In this document: positions 12,349 through 24,616 of the stretch, piece by piece
Layout: the number at the start of each line of letters is the position of its first letter
How positions within the stretch are numbered: the first letter of the stretch is position 1
From: Inia geoffrensis
Lineage: Eukaryota; Chordata; Mammalia; Artiodactyla; Iniidae
NCBI GenBank assembly: GCA_036417435.1
Contig: CM070909.1
Span: 4,992,597-5,056,596 of the forward strand
Length of the DNA stretch: 64,000 nucleotides
Direction: 5' to 3'
Notes under the pieces: model-generated
Database searches by the model: none
The model's input: only the letters and a program-made list of their open reading frames with translations
Told to the model about the DNA's origin: nothing
Translations under genes and position numbers: made by a program

Positions 12349-12500
12349 TGAAGGAAATTTTTTTCAATGCCCAATCGGCCATTAATACAAATTGCGAGCC
12401 TGTTATAATCAAATCAGTGTAGTCCTGGAAAAAGAATATCAACAAAGAGATCAATGGAACAAATCTCACAATAATTAAGCACTTAAGAAAGAAAAAGGAA

Positions 12501-12704
12501 GGCTTCCCTGGTGGCGCACTGGTTGAGAGTCCGCCTGCCAATGCAGGGGACATGGGCTCGTGCCCCAGTCTGGGAAGATCCGTGGCTGAGCCCGTGAGCC
12601 ATGGCCACTGAGCCTGTGCGGCCGGAGCCTGTGCTCCACAATGGGAGAGGCCACAGCAGTGAGAGGCCCATGTACCGCAAAAAAAAAAAAAAGAAAAAAA
12701 AAAA
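12501..12704 (+). mobile_element. CHR-family SINE (young subtype)
   Basis: Full head and 'gtaccgc' tail, with a small internal deletion after 'gatcc' (the 'cacatgccgcggagcgg' block is missing). A 12-bp duplication AAGAAAAAGGAA flanks it (12489-12500, 12705-12716). Confidence 0.93.
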
Positions 12705-13038
12705 AAGAAAAAGGAAATGCCACAAACCAAAAGAAAAGAGATTGATCACAGTATTTAGAAAGCTTTTCAATTATTAGGAAAACATCAAAAATAAATATGT
12801 TCTTCCCACACAAAATTAAAAATAAGTTCCAGGAAGATTAAAGAGCTAGGAATAAAATGCTAATTAATTAGAAAATAAAATGAAAAAAATATAAACCTAT
12901 TTAATGATATACAGATAGGGAAGGACTTTCTAAACAAAAAAAGAAATGTAAGAAATAACAAATTACAGATGTAAGAGAAGTATAGTACATTTTACTGCTT
13001 AGAAATCTAGAATTATATACATCAAAAGTCCACAACTA

Positions 13039-13240
13039 GGGCTTCCCTGGTGGCGCAGTGGTTGAGAGTCCGCCTGCCGATGCAGGGGGCATGGGTTCGT
13101 GCCCCGGTCTGGGAAGATCCCACATGCCGCGGAGCGGCTGGGCCCGTGGGCCATGGCCGCTGAGCCTGCGCGTCCGGAGCCTGTGCTCCGCAACGGGAGA
13201 GGCCACAACAGTGAGAGGCCCGCGTACCGCAAAAAAAAAA
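13039..13240 (+). mobile_element. CHR-family SINE (young subtype)
   Basis: Nearly intact copy with CpGs preserved and a 10-base A tail; it sits inside old L1. Target duplication is not clear. Confidence 0.93.
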
Positions 13241-13509
13241 CCCAATAATAATAACTTTCTGGATTGAGAAATTGGTACAATTATTATTGGTATGCAAGTA
13301 ATCAAAATGACACAAGTGTATTACAGTTATGGTAAATAATTACTAAACATAAAAAGTAAAATTTAATAGATGGAGAGGGCTAATCTGTTTTCTTCAGTTA
13401 GTTTCTATGTCCACAAGGCTCAGTGTCAACTCTATTCTTATTTTTCCAATTTATACATCAAACACTGAAAAAATCCCATTCCCATAAATAAACTGATGGC
13501 ACCAGAAAA

Positions 13510-13519
13510 AAAAAAAAAA
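13510..13519. repeat. poly-A run
   Basis: Short A-run in old L1 text ('ccagaaaaaaaaaaaaaagtc'). Confidence 0.6.
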
Positions 13520-15306
13520 GTCAACTGAGCAAATGACAAAAACTAAGAATTATTCATAACTGTGAAAGAACTTCATCCTCACTATTGAAAAAGCCCGTAT
13601 AAGTCAATGAAATAGTAAGACCTTCCTGTACCCAAGAGAAATTAACAAATAGGAATAGGCCAATCACAGACAATATGCAAATTGTCAATAAACACATGAA
13701 AATGTAAACAAAGAATTGCAAATGAAAGCAAGGTAAGACAAATTTTTTTAACCTATGAAAGAGGTAAAAGGTTTTTTTCAGGCAAAAGATTTTTAAACAT
13801 TATATGAACAAGTAAGGTGATATATGCGTTCTTACATGCCTGATCACCTAAAGTGGTCCAGTCCTTCTAGAAAACAGTGTGTCAATAAGTATACTCATCT
13901 CTTTTATAAGCACAACTGTATCATCCTTAGGAAGCAGAAACTATCTTCTAGCAACGTTGCTTTTCTCTCCAAATATAAGGTAGATAATATAGTAATTTAT
14001 AGGGTCATTTTTGTAACATTATCTCATTACAAAGTAATAAATATACGTGTTAAACATTTTAAGAATACATAAATTTATATGGGAAAAACTCTCCTATAAT
14101 TCCTTTGATCTCCTCTGATGAACAGATTCAATTTTTTTAACAACCTATCATAGGAAAATAATCAGAAATGTGAAAACGTATTAATAAAGATGGCCATAAC
14201 AGTATGGCACGCCTCAGGCTGGTGCAACGTCACGCCAGCCTCCGCCACCACAAGCTCACCACGCACTCTGTACCCCTCCCTCCCCCCAGCCTGAGTGAGC
14301 CAGAGCCCCTGAATCAGCAGCTCTTTAACCCCATTCTGTCTGGGAGGGAACAGACACCATCAGGCGACCTACATGCAGAGGCGGGTCCAAATCCAAAGGT
14401 GAACCCCAGGAGCTGTGCGAACAAAGAAGAGAACAGGGAATCTCTTCCAGCAGCCTCAGGAGCAGCGAATTAAATCTCCACAATCAACTTGATGTATCCT
14501 GCATCTCTGGAATACCTGAGTAGACAACAAATCATCCCAAAACTGAGGTGGTGGACTTCGTGTGATTTTGTCTGTATAGCTTTGCTTTTACCAATAGTCC
14601 TAGGGTTCTGTCCGTTTTGGGGGGGTTTTTTTTAGTATAGTTTTTAGCACTTGTTATCATTGGTGGATTTTTTTTTGCTTTGGTTGCTCTCTTCTTTCTT
14701 TTTTTTAAATTACTTTTTAATTTTCAATAATTATTTTTTATTTTAATAACTTTATTTTATTTTATTTCTTTTTTTTCTCTCTCTTTTTTTTCTCCCTTTT
14801 CTTCTGAGCCATGCGGCTGACAGGGTCTTGGTGCTCCAGCCGGGTGTCAGGCCTGTGTCTCTGAGGTGGGAGAGCCAAGTTCAGGACATGGGTCCACCAG
14901 AGACCTCCCAGCTCCACGTAATATCAAATGGCGAAAGCTCTCCCAGAGATCTCCGTCTCAACGCTAAGACCCAGCTCCACTCAACGACCAGCAAGCTACA
15001 GTGCTGGACACACTATGCCAAAAAACTAGCAAGACAGGAACACAACCCCACCCATTAGCAGAGAGGTTGCCTAAAATCATAATAAGGTCAATGACACACC
15101 AAACACACCACCAGACGCGGACCTGCCCACCAGAAAGACAAGATCCAGCCTCATCCACCAGAACACAGGTACCAGTCTCCTCTACCAGGAAGCCTACACA
15201 ACCCACTGAACCAACCTTAGCCACTGGGGGCAGACACCAAAAACAACGGGAGCTACGAACCTGCAGCCTGCAAAAAGGAGACCCCAAACACAGTAAGTTA
15301 AGCAAA

Positions 15307-16409
15307 ATGAGAAGACAGAGAAACACACAGCAGATGAAGGAGCAAAGTAAGAACCCACCAGACCAAACAAATGAAGAGGAAATAGGCAGTCTACATGAAA
15401 AAGAATTCAGAGTAATGATACTAAAGATGATCCAAAATCTTGGAAGTAGAATGGAGAAAATACAAGAAACGTTTAACAAGGACCTAGAAGAACTAGAGAG
15501 TAAACAACAATGATGAACAACACAATAAATGAAATAAAAAATTCTCTAGAAGGAATCAGTAGCACAATAACTGAGGCAGAAGAACGGATAAGTGACCTGG
15601 AAAATAAAATAGTGAAATATCTACTGCAGAGCAGAATAAAGAAAAAAGAATGAAAAGAATGAAGGACAGTCTCAGAGACCTCTGGGACAACATTAAACAC
15701 ACCAACATTCGAATTATAGGGGTCCCAAAAGAAGAAGACAAAAAGAAAGGGACTGAGAAAATATTTGAAGAGATTATAGTTGAAAACTTCCCTAATATGG
15801 GAAAGGAAATGGTCAATCAAGTCCAGGAAGCACAGAGAGTCCCAGGCAGGATAAATCCAAGGAGAAACACACCAAGACACATATTAATCAAACTATCAAA
15901 AATTAAATACAAAGAAAAGATATTAAAAGCAGCAAGGGGGCTTCCCTGGTGGTGCAGTGGTTGAGAGTCTGCCTGCCGATGCAGGGGACGCGGGTTCATG
16001 CCCCGGGAAGATCCCGCATGCCACAGAGTGGCTGGGCCCGTGATCCATGGCCGCTGAGCCTGTGCGTCCAGAGCCTATGCTCCGCAACAGGAGAGGCCGC
16101 AGCAGTGTGAAGCCCGCGTACCGCAAAAAAAAAAAAAGCAGTAAGGGAAAAAAAGCAACAAATAACATACAAGGGAATCCCCATAAGGTTAACAGCTGAT
16201 CTTTCAGCAGAAACTCTGCAAGCCAGAAGGGAGGGACAGGACATATTTAAAGTGACGAAAGGGAAAAACCTACAACCAAGATTACTCTACCCAGCAAGGA
16301 TCTCATTCAGATTCCACGGAGAAATTAAAACCTTTACAGACAAGCAAAAGCTAAGACAATTCAGCACCACCAAACCAGCTTTACAACAAATGTTAAAGGA
16401 ACTTCTCTA
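15307..16409 (+). pseudogene. L1 copy A ORF1 (RNA-binding protein), broken
   Basis: ORF1p is the coiled-coil, RRM-containing chaperone of the L1 particle. A start at 15307 (MRRQRNTQQMKEQ) leads a frame to a stop at 15513. A shift follows, and the RRM-like part resumes in another frame at about 15650 (LRDLWDNIKHTNIRIIGVPK). Its C-terminal domain is interrupted by a SINE at 15938-16137 and ends at about 16409. Disabled by frameshift, stop and insertion. Confidence 0.8.
15938..16137 (+). mobile_element. CHR-family SINE inserted in L1 ORF1
   Basis: Complete head and A tail, flanked by 'aaaagcagcaagg' and 'aaaagcagtaagg' as target duplication within L1 ORF1. It therefore postdates the L1 insertion. 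Confidence 0.95.
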
Positions 16410-16477
16410 GTCAGGAAACACAAGAGAAGGAAAAGACCTACAATAACAAACCCAAAACAATTAAGAAAATGGTAATA

Positions 16478-16693
16478 GGGCTTCCCTGGTGGCGCAGTGG
16501 TTGAGAGTCCGCCTGCCGATGCAGGGGACACGGGTTTGTGCCCCGGTCCGGGAAGATCCCACATGCCGCAGAGCGGCTAGGCCCGTGAGCCATGGCTGCT
16601 GAGCCTGTGCGTCCGGAGCCTGTGCTCCACAACGGGAGAGGCCACAAGAGTGAGAGGCCTGTGTACCGCAAAAAAAAAAAAAAAAAAAAAAGA
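16478..16693 (+). mobile_element. CHR-family SINE inserted at the L1 ORF1-ORF2 junction
   Basis: Complete SINE with a roughly 22-base A tail. A perfect 17-bp duplication AAGAAAATGGTAATAGG occurs at about 16463-16479 and 16694-16710, partly overlapping the G-start of the element. Confidence 0.95.
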
Positions 16694-16694
16694 A

Positions 16695-19600
16695 AGAAAA
16701 TGGTAATAGGAACATACATATATCAATAATTATCTTAATTGTAAATGGATTAAATGCTCCAACCAAAAGACATAAACTGCTGAATGGATATGAAAACAAG
16801 ACCCGTATATATGCTGTCTACAAGAGACCCATTTCAGACCTAGGGACACAAACAAACTGAAAGTGAGGGGATGGAAAAAGATATTCCATGCAAATAGAAA
16901 TCAAGAGAAAGCTGGAGTAGCAATTCTCATATCAGACAAAATAGACTTTACAATAAAGAATGTTACAAGAGACAAGGAAGGGCACTACATAATGATCAAG
17001 GGATCAATCCAAGAAGAATATAACAACTGTAAATACTTATGCACACAAAACAGGAACACCTCAATACATAAGGCAAATGCTAACAGCCATAAAAGGGGAA
17101 ATCAACAGTAATATGATCATAGTAGGGGACTTTTAACACCCCACTTTCACCAATGGACAGATCATTCAAAATGAAAATAAATAAGGAAACACAGGCTTTA
17201 AATGATACATTAAACAAGACTGACTTAATTGATATTTACAGGACATTCCATCCAAAACAACAGAATACATTTTCTTCTCAAGTGCTCATGGAACATTCTC
17301 CAGGATAGATCATATCTTGGGTCACAAAGCAAGCCATGATAAATTTAAGAAAATTGAAATTGTATCAAGTATCTTTTCCGACCACAATGCTATGAGACTA
17401 GATATCAACTACAGGAAAAAATCTATAAAAAATACAAACACATGGAGGCTAAACAATACACTATTTAAGAACCAAGAGGTCACTGAAGAAATCAAACAGG
17501 AAATCAAAAAATACCTAGAAACAAATGACAACAAAAACACGACGACCCAAAACCTATGGGATGCAGCAAAAGCAGTTGTAAGAGGGAAGTTTATAGCAAT
17601 ACGATCCTCCCTCAAGAAACAAGAAACATCTCAAATAAACAACCTAACCTTACACCTAAAGCAATTAGAGAAAAGAAGAACAAAAATACCCCAAAGTTAG
17701 CAGAAGGAAAGAAATCATAAAGATCAGATCAGAAATAAATGAAAAAGAAATGAAGGAAAAAATAGCAAAGATCAATAGAACTAAAAGCTCGTTCTTTGAG
17801 AAGATAAAATTGATAAACCACTTGCCAAATTCATCAAGAAAAAAAGGTAGAAGACTCAAATCAGTAGAATTAGAAATGAAAAAGGAGAGGTAACAACTGA
17901 CACTGCAGAAATACAAAGGATCATGAGAGACTACCACAGCAACCATACGCCAATAAAATGGACAACCTGGAAGAAATGGACAAATTCTTAGAAAAGCACA
18001 ACCTTCCGAGACTGAACCAGGAAGAAATAGAAAATATAAACAGACCAATGACAAGGACTGAAATTAAGACTGTGATTAAAAATCTTCCAACAGAAAAAAA
18101 CCCAGAACCAGATGGCTTCACAGGCAAATTCTACCAAACATTTAGAGAAGACCTAACACCTATGCTTCTCAAACTCTTCCAAAATAGAGCAGAGGGACGA
18201 ACACCCCCAAACTCATTCTACAAGGCCACTGTCACCCTGATACCAAAACCAGACAAAGAAAGAAAAGTACAGGCCAATATCACTGATGAACATAGATGCA
18301 AAAATCCTCAACAAAATACTAGCAAACAGAACGCAACAGCACATTAGAAGGATCACACACCATGATCAAGTGGGGTTTATCCCAGGGATGCAAGGATTCT
18401 TCCACATATGCAAATCAATCAACGTGATGCACCATATTAACAAACTGAAGGAGAAAAACCATATGATCATCTCAGTAGATGCAGAAAAAGCTTTTGACAA
18501 AATTCAACACCGTTTATGATAAAAACCCTCCAGAAAGTAGGCATAGAGGGAATTTATCTCAACAGGATAAAGGCCATATATGACAAACCCACAGCCAACA
18601 TCGTTCTCAATGGTGAAAACCTGAAACCATTTCCACTAAGATCAGGAACAAGACAAGGTTGCCCACTCTCACCACTATTATTCAACACAGTTTTGGAAGT
18701 TTTAGCCACTGCAATCAGAGAAGAAAAAGAAATAAAAGGAATCCAAATCAGAAAACAAGAAGTAGAGCTGTCACTGTTTGCAGATGACATGATACTATAC
18801 ATAGAGAATCCTAAAGATGCTATCAGAAAACTACTAGAGCTAATCAATGAATTCAGTAAAGTAGCAGGATACAAAATTAATGCACAGAAATCTCTTGCAT
18901 TCCTATACACTAATGATGAAAAAATCTCAAAGAGAAATTAAGGAAACACTCCCATTTACCACTGCAACAAAAAGAATAAAATACCTAGGAATAAACCTAC
19001 CCAAGGAGACAAAAGACCTGTATGCAGAAAACTATAAGACACTGATGAAAGAAATTAAAGATGATACAAACAGATGGAGAGATAAACCATGTTCTTGGAT
19101 TGGAAGAATCAACACTGTGAAAATGACTATACTACCCAAGCAATCTACAGATTCAGTGCAATACCTATCAAACTACCAATGGCATTTTTCACAGAAGTAC
19201 AACAAAAAATTTCACAATTTGTATGGAAACACAAAAGACCACGAATAGCCAAAGTAATCTTGAGAAAGAAAAACGGAGCTGGCGGAATCAGGCTCCCTGA
19301 CTACGTCTATACTATGAAGCTACACTAATCAAGACAGTATGGTACTGTCACAAAAACAGAAATATAGATCAGTGGAACAGGATAGAAAGCCCAGAGATAA
19401 ACCCACGCACATATGGTCACCTTATTTTTGATAAAGGAGGCAAGAATATACAATGGAGAAAAGACAGCCTCTTCAATAAGTGGTGCTGGGAAAACTGGAC
19501 AGCTACAGGTAAAAGAATGAAATTAGAACACTCCCTAACACCACACAGCAAGATCCTTTTTGACCCACCTCCTAGAGAAAGGGAAATAAAAACAAAAATA

Positions 19601-20400
19601 AACAAATAGGACCTAATGAAACTTAGAAGCTTTTGCACAGCAAAGGAAACCATAAGCAAGATGAAAAGACAACCCTCAGAATGGGAGGAAATATTTGCAA
19701 ATGAAGCAACTGACAAAGATTAATCTCTAAAATATACTAGCAGCTCATGCAGCTCAATATCAAGAAAACAAACAACCCAATCCAAAAATGGGCAGAAGAC
19801 CTAAATAGACATTTCTCCAAAGAAGATATACAGATTGTCGACAAACACATGAAAGGATGCTCAACATCACTAATCATTAGAGAAATGCAAATCAAAACTA
19901 TAATGAGGTTATCACCTCACACCAGTCAGAAGGGCCATCATCAAAAAATCTACAAACAGTGAATGCTGGAGAGGGTGTGGAGAAAAGGGAACCCTCTTGC
20001 ACTGTTGGTGGGAATGTAAATTGATACAGCCACTATGGAGAACAATATGGAAGTTCCTTAAAAAACTAAAAATAGAACTACCATATGACCCAGCAATCCC
20101 ACTACTGGGCACATACCCTGAGAAAACCATAATTCAAAAAAGAGTCATGTACCACAATGTTCACTGCAGCACTATTTACAATAGCCAGGACATGGAAGCA
20201 ACCTAAGTGTCCATCGACAGATGAATGGATGAAGAAGATGTGGCACATATATACAATGGAATATTACTCAGCCATAAAAAGAAATGAAATTGAGTTATTT
20301 GTAGTGAGGTGGATGGACGTAGAAGTCTGTTATACAGAGTGAAGTAAGTCAAAAAGAGAAAAACAAATACAGTATGCTAACACATATATACGGAATCTAA
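16695..20400 (+). pseudogene. L1 copy A ORF2 (endonuclease / reverse transcriptase), broken
   Basis: The frames, in order, show the endonuclease part (RGWKKIFHANRNQEKAGVAIL at about 16866; an SDHNAMRL motif near 17377), the reverse transcriptase (IPGMQGFF near 18380; [14 protein letters not shown]; catalytic FADDM at 18777-18791), and the Cys/His C-terminal region (HCWWECK near 20000). It is split over many short frames (17317-17700, 17958-18347, 18286-18519, 18516-18941, 18880-19248 and others) by indels and stops, so no protein is expected. Confidence 0.88.
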
Positions 20401-20769
20401 AAAAAAAAAAAAAAGGTTATGAAGAACATAGGGACAGGACAGGAGTAAAGATGCAGACGTAGAGAATGGACTTGAGGACACGGGGAGGGGCAAGGGGAAG
20501 CTGGGACGAAGTGAGAGAGTGGCATGGACATAGATACAGTACCAAATGTAAAATAGATAGCTAGTGGGAAGCAGCCGCATAACACAGGGAGATCAGCTCG
20601 GTGCTTTGTGACCACCTAGATGAGTGGGGTAGGGAGAGTGGGAGGGAGACGCAAGAGGGAGGAGATATGGGAACATATGTATATGTATAGCTGATTCACT
20701 TTGTTATAAAGCAGAAACTAACACACCACTGTAAAGGAATTATACGCCAATACAGATGTTAAAAAAAAA

Positions 20770-21070
20770 GAAAATGAAAAGTCCTAAATGTCTTACAATA
20801 GAACGCCTAAAAATATGGCAATTTTATGTAGTCATTTAAAATAATCCTCCTGAAGAATATGTACTAAGATAGGAGAAATGCTTACCTCATATTAAATTTA
20901 AAAAATAATACAAAGAGAAAGAGAGATAGTGTGTGTGTACACACACACAGACAAATAGACACACAAATACAATCCCAACTGGGTATGTCTATGACAAATG
21001 TGATTACAGGAGAGTTTTTTTCCTACATACATTTATGTATTCTTAAAATGTTTTACCATATTTATTTATT
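20770..21070 (+). mobile_element. old L1 (L1M-type), right part of the split copy
   Basis: Continues the element interrupted at 14203: 'gtcctaaatgtcttacaatag' corresponds to the L1 text 'aacctaaatgtccaacaatag'; further 'tatgtagtcatttaaaataatcc' and 'ttatgtattcttaaaatgtttt'. A (GT)n/(CA)n patch lies at 20930-20950. Confidence 0.65.
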
Positions 21071-22486
21071 ACTTTGTAATGAGGAAAAAATTGTTCTAAA
21101 AATGACTCTATTAGTTACTATATTATCTACCCTGTGTTTGGAGAAAGAAGCAACATTGCTAAAATACAATATCTGCTTCCTAAAGACAACATAACTGTGT
21201 TTCATAAAATAAAAGAGACTGAATTAAAGAACACACAGAACAATATTCTTAGCAGCGCTACTCCGATAACAGGCCCTTACACATATTTCAAAGTCAGTCT
21301 TCTAGGAGTAAAGTTAGTCTCCAGTCAAGAAACTTTGATTACAACCACATAAACTATGAAATTCGCTGACCCTTCAAATATACACTAATGAGGGACAATT
21401 AGAAGCTATTAAGCAATAGTTTTCCTTGCTTTCCTTCCTATATGTAAAATCTGCCTGTTACGAAAATCCCTTCCCCACTGTCATCAAGGTTCTAACCAAG
21501 TTCAAAGTTCACAGAACTGTAAAACTTAGGCAGCAAATAACATGAAATCAATATATAAAAGCTTCATTGGGCAATACACATATGATCTGTATACTCAAGA
21601 GAAAGTCTCATTTAAGCAACACACATAGAGTTTACAGACACAGACAGTAACAAAGAAACTGTAAAATCATCTTAGGCTTCTAACAAAAGCACTAGTAAGA
21701 GTTTATGCCTATCATTCAGAAACTCTGAAGTCACTGTTTGACATTTGGAACAAGACTATAACAGGATCTTTGAAATCAAAATGTCAAGCAGACACAACCA
21801 GCTATGGAAATTACTCTATAAAGCAGTAGCTAAAATGGAATACAGTCAAAGTGGCAAACTCCAAAGGACACACACACAGTCTGTTTTGCTATAAAGTGTG
21901 CTTTTAATATCACGAATTAGCTCACACATGATCATGATAAATAGAGGACTAATCATTACATCAAAGCTCTGTTGGTTCATAAGCAATTTTTCCAAAGCAA
22001 AGGAACAACAGTGGGCAGATGCAGAATTATACCCATCGGCAGGAAAGGAGAATGCCCTCAGCCCGGCTGCTGCATAAACAGGAATCCTTTCAGTTTTATT
22101 TCAGGACAATTAAAAATGAGCACCTGCAGCAGGGCTCCCTTCTTACAGGAGTGCACCCCAAAGCACTCACAGCTCTCAGTTCGAGGCAGGCTGCACTTGG
22201 TCTTGTGCTCAGAGATCCACCTCCATCTACATTGTCTCAGCACTGCAAGCAAGCATCTCTACTGGATTATTTTTATGAGTTTTCAATACCCGCTGGAGCA
22301 GCCTCCAGCCACAATGACCTGCAATCCTGGGGCTATCCAAGTTATCTCCTGAGGTACCATTTATTATTTCTTTTAACTGTTCTGGTTACAAAGTTGCACA
22401 GATTTTTGAGGAGTCTCCCCCAAACATTAAGTACTTTCCTATAGCAAACATTCACAGACACTACCGACTTTTCAAAAGTCAATCTA
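21071..22486. other. repeat-free intron block, GC-richer in its second half
   Basis: About 1.4 kb with no recognised repeat. The part at 21990-22340 is less AT-rich and has two overlapping open frames (126 and 141 aa, different frames), neither recognised. It may be a conserved non-coding stretch but I cannot test that. Confidence 0.45.
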
Positions 22487-22702
22487 GGGCTTCCCTGGTG
22501 GCGCAGTGGTTGAGAGTCCACCTGCCGATGCAGGGGACACGGGTTCGTGCCCCAGTCCGGGAAGATCCCACATGCCGCGGAGCGGCTGGGCCCGTGAGCC
22601 ATGGCCGCTGGGCCTGCGCGTACAGGGCCTGTGCTCCACGACGGGAGAGGCCACAACAATGAGAGGCCTGCGTACCGCAAAAAAAAAAAAAAAAAACAAT
22701 TA
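22487..22702 (+). mobile_element. CHR-family SINE (young subtype)
   Basis: Intact copy with a roughly 18-base A tail. The 14-bp duplication CAAAAGTCAATCTA occurs at 22473-22486 and 22703-22716. Confidence 0.95.
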
Positions 22703-22949
22703 CAAAAGTCAATCTAGTGGTTGACAACCTACATATTTTTCAGTAAAATAGTAAAATTTAAAATATCTAAGTACATCTCACATAGAGAGAGCAAATGTTT
22801 TATCATGAAGCTTATGTTTTGATTATTTAGGCATATATATATTCTATATATTACATGATATAACATATATTTCTACAATGGATTATGATCAAAATAGTGC
22901 TTAGTTTATGCTAAATATATATTACTAAAACAATTCAAAATATTAGCTA

Positions 22950-23077
22950 GGGAATTCCCTGGCGTTCCAGTGGTTAAGACTCGGCGCTTTCACTGCAGTG
23001 GCCCAGGTTCAATCCCTGGTCAGGGAACTAAGACACCGCACACATGGCACAGCCAAAAAATAAATTAAAAAAAATAA
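22950..23077 (+). mobile_element. CHR-family SINE, short (about 115-bp) subtype
   Basis: Head 'gggaattccctggcgttccagtgg', 'ggttcaatccctggtcaggg' B-box region, then 'cacagccaaaaaataaatt'. Possible 7-bp target duplication ATTAGCT (22942-22948, 23078-23084). Confidence 0.9.
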
Positions 23078-23141
23078 ATTAGCTGTAACTAAATAGCTTA
23101 AAAAGAAATACTGATTTCTATATGTTACTAAGTTTTCATTA

Positions 23142-23404
23142 GGGACTTCCCTGGTGGTCCAGCGGTTAAGACCCTGCCCTCCCAACGTAGGGTGCCTGGG
23201 TTCGATCCCTGGTCAGGGAACTAGATCCCACATGCCACAACTAAGAGCCCGCATGCCACAACTAAAAGATCCCACATGCCACAACGAAGATCCCATGTGC
23301 TGCAACTAAGACCCGGAGCAACTAAATAAATAAATACTTTAAAAAAAAGCAAACTCCATCTTTGTCCCCTGCTAAAACTTACATTAAAAAAACAAAAACA
23401 AAAA
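23142..23404 (+). mobile_element. CHR-family SINE with a possible 3' transduction
   Basis: SINE body 23142-23348 (head 'gggacttccctggtggtccagcgg', tail 'actaaataaataaatac'). It is followed by about 36 bp of non-SINE sequence (23349-23384), a second A-rich run (23385-23404), and then TTTTCATTA (23405-23413), which repeats the bases just before the head (23133-23141). The duplication thus encloses the SINE plus extra sequence. Confidence 0.85.
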
Positions 23405-23479
23405 TTTTCATTAAATGATCACCAGTGTTTAAACTCAAAAGTGCTACTGAAGGAGGCAAACATTCATTCACATAACACG

Positions 23480-24128
23480 GGGGTCCCCGACCCCCAGGCC
23501 ACAGACCACTACCGGACATGGCCTGTCAGGAACTGGGCCACACAGCAGGAGGTGAGCAGCCAGGGAGCGAGGCTTCATCTATGTTTACAGCCGCTCCCCA
23601 TCACTCACATTACCACCTGAGCTCCACCTCCTGTCAGCTCAGCTGCGGCATTAGATTCTCATAGGAGTGCGAACCCTACTGTGAACTGCGCATGTGAGGG
23701 ATCTAGGTTGTGTGCTCCTTATGAGAATCTAATGCCTGATGACCTGAGGTGGAGCTGCAAATGGGTTGTTTGTTTTCTTGATATTGAGCTGCATGAGCAC
23801 TGGGGAGCGGCTGCAAATGCAGATCATCATTAGCAGAGAGGTTTGACTGCACAGTGACCATAATAAATCAATTGCTTGCAGACTCATTTCAAAACCCTAT
23901 CAGTGAGTGGCAAGTGAAAACAAGCTCCCACTGACTCTGCATTATGGAGAGTTGCATAATTATTTCATTATATAGTACAATGTAATCATAATAGAAATAA
24001 AGTGCACAATAAATTTAATGCGCTTGAATCATCCCCAAACCATCCCCCCCCACCGCCCCTCCACCAGCCATGGAAAAACTGTCTTCCACAAAACCGGTCC
24101 CTGGTGCCAAAAAGGTTGCGGACCACTG
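23480..24128 (+). mobile_element. non-autonomous hAT-type DNA transposon relic
   Basis: Starts 'cgggggtccccgaccccc' and ends 'aaggttgcggaccactg', imperfect terminal inverted repeats of the CAGGGGTCCCC...GGACCACTG kind. Contains remembered landmarks 'gcattagattctcataggag' and, inverted, 'ctccttatgagaatctaatgc', plus 'ccggtccctggtgccaaaaagg'. The family name is not assigned. An L1-like patch is embedded at 23763-23798. Confidence 0.8.
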
Positions 24129-24336
24129 ATATAATGTTCTCAATGGACCAGTCATGCCTAAAACAGCAATATCTAACAAACCCCCAAAAGAGTATATTTA
24201 ACCAGGATTTAGAACTAGGCACCAAAAAAGAAAATAAACTATCAAAACAGAAATTCCTTTCCAAGTTAAAAAAATTTACTATTTCTTTTTTAAAAATCAC
24301 ATTTAAACTATTTCATACAACATACATATTTTCGTT

Positions 24337-24557
24337 TTTTGTTTTTCTTTGTTGTTTTTTTTTTTGCGGTACGCAGGCCTCTCACTGTTGTGGTCTCTCC
24401 CATTGCGGAGCACAGGCTGCGGACGCGCAGGCTCAGCGGCCATGGCTCACGGGCCCAGCCGCTCCGCGGCATGTGGGATCCTCCCAGACCGGGGCACGAA
24501 CCCGTGTCCCCTGCATCGGCAGGCGGACTCTCAAGCACTGCGACACCAGGGAAGCCC
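24337..24557 (-). mobile_element. CHR-family SINE (young subtype)
   Basis: Reverse-complement copy: T-rich run, 'gcggtacgc', through 'ccagggaagccc'. In ERC1-sense orientation. Confidence 0.93.
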
Positions 24558-24616
24558 TCGTTAAATTTTTAAGTATAATTTTCATCGTTTCTTTTAAATC
24601 AAAAGTATCAAACTTA

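Larger units (their letters stand above)
11193..12360. other. repeat-poor intron sequence
   Basis: No mobile element recognised through most of it. It holds the 44-bp palindrome at 11979-12022 and an alternating AT/GT tract at about 12306-12348. Confidence 0.5.
12370..14203 (+). mobile_element. old L1 (L1M-type), left part of a split copy
   Basis: L1 ORF2-like text ('gagatcaatggaacaaat', 'aggaagattaaagagctagg', 'gggaaggactttctaaac') continues through 14203, where the young L1 begins; the matching right part resumes at 20770. SINEs at 12501 and 13039 are inserted in it. No long reading frame survives. Confidence 0.7.
14204..20769 (+). mobile_element. near-full-length young L1 retrotransposon (copy A)
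   Basis: An autonomous-type LINE-1 of the cetartiodactyl lineage, about 6.1 kb after removing two inserted SINEs. Order: 5'UTR 14204-15306 (GC-rich start, then a T-rich stretch at 14600-14800), ORF1 remnant 15307-16409, ORF2 remnant about 16695-20400, 3'UTR with 'gggagatcagctcggtgctttgtgacc', and a short A tail at 20761-20769. Both ORFs carry frameshifts and stops, so it is inactive. It is antisense to ERC1. I see no clear target duplication; comparing the old-L1 flanks suggests about 15-20 bp of target may be missing. Confidence 0.92.

Noticed and set aside
14600..14800. T-rich stretch as a separate simple repeat or regulatory tract
   Set aside because: It lies within the 5'UTR of L1 copy A and is explained by that element.
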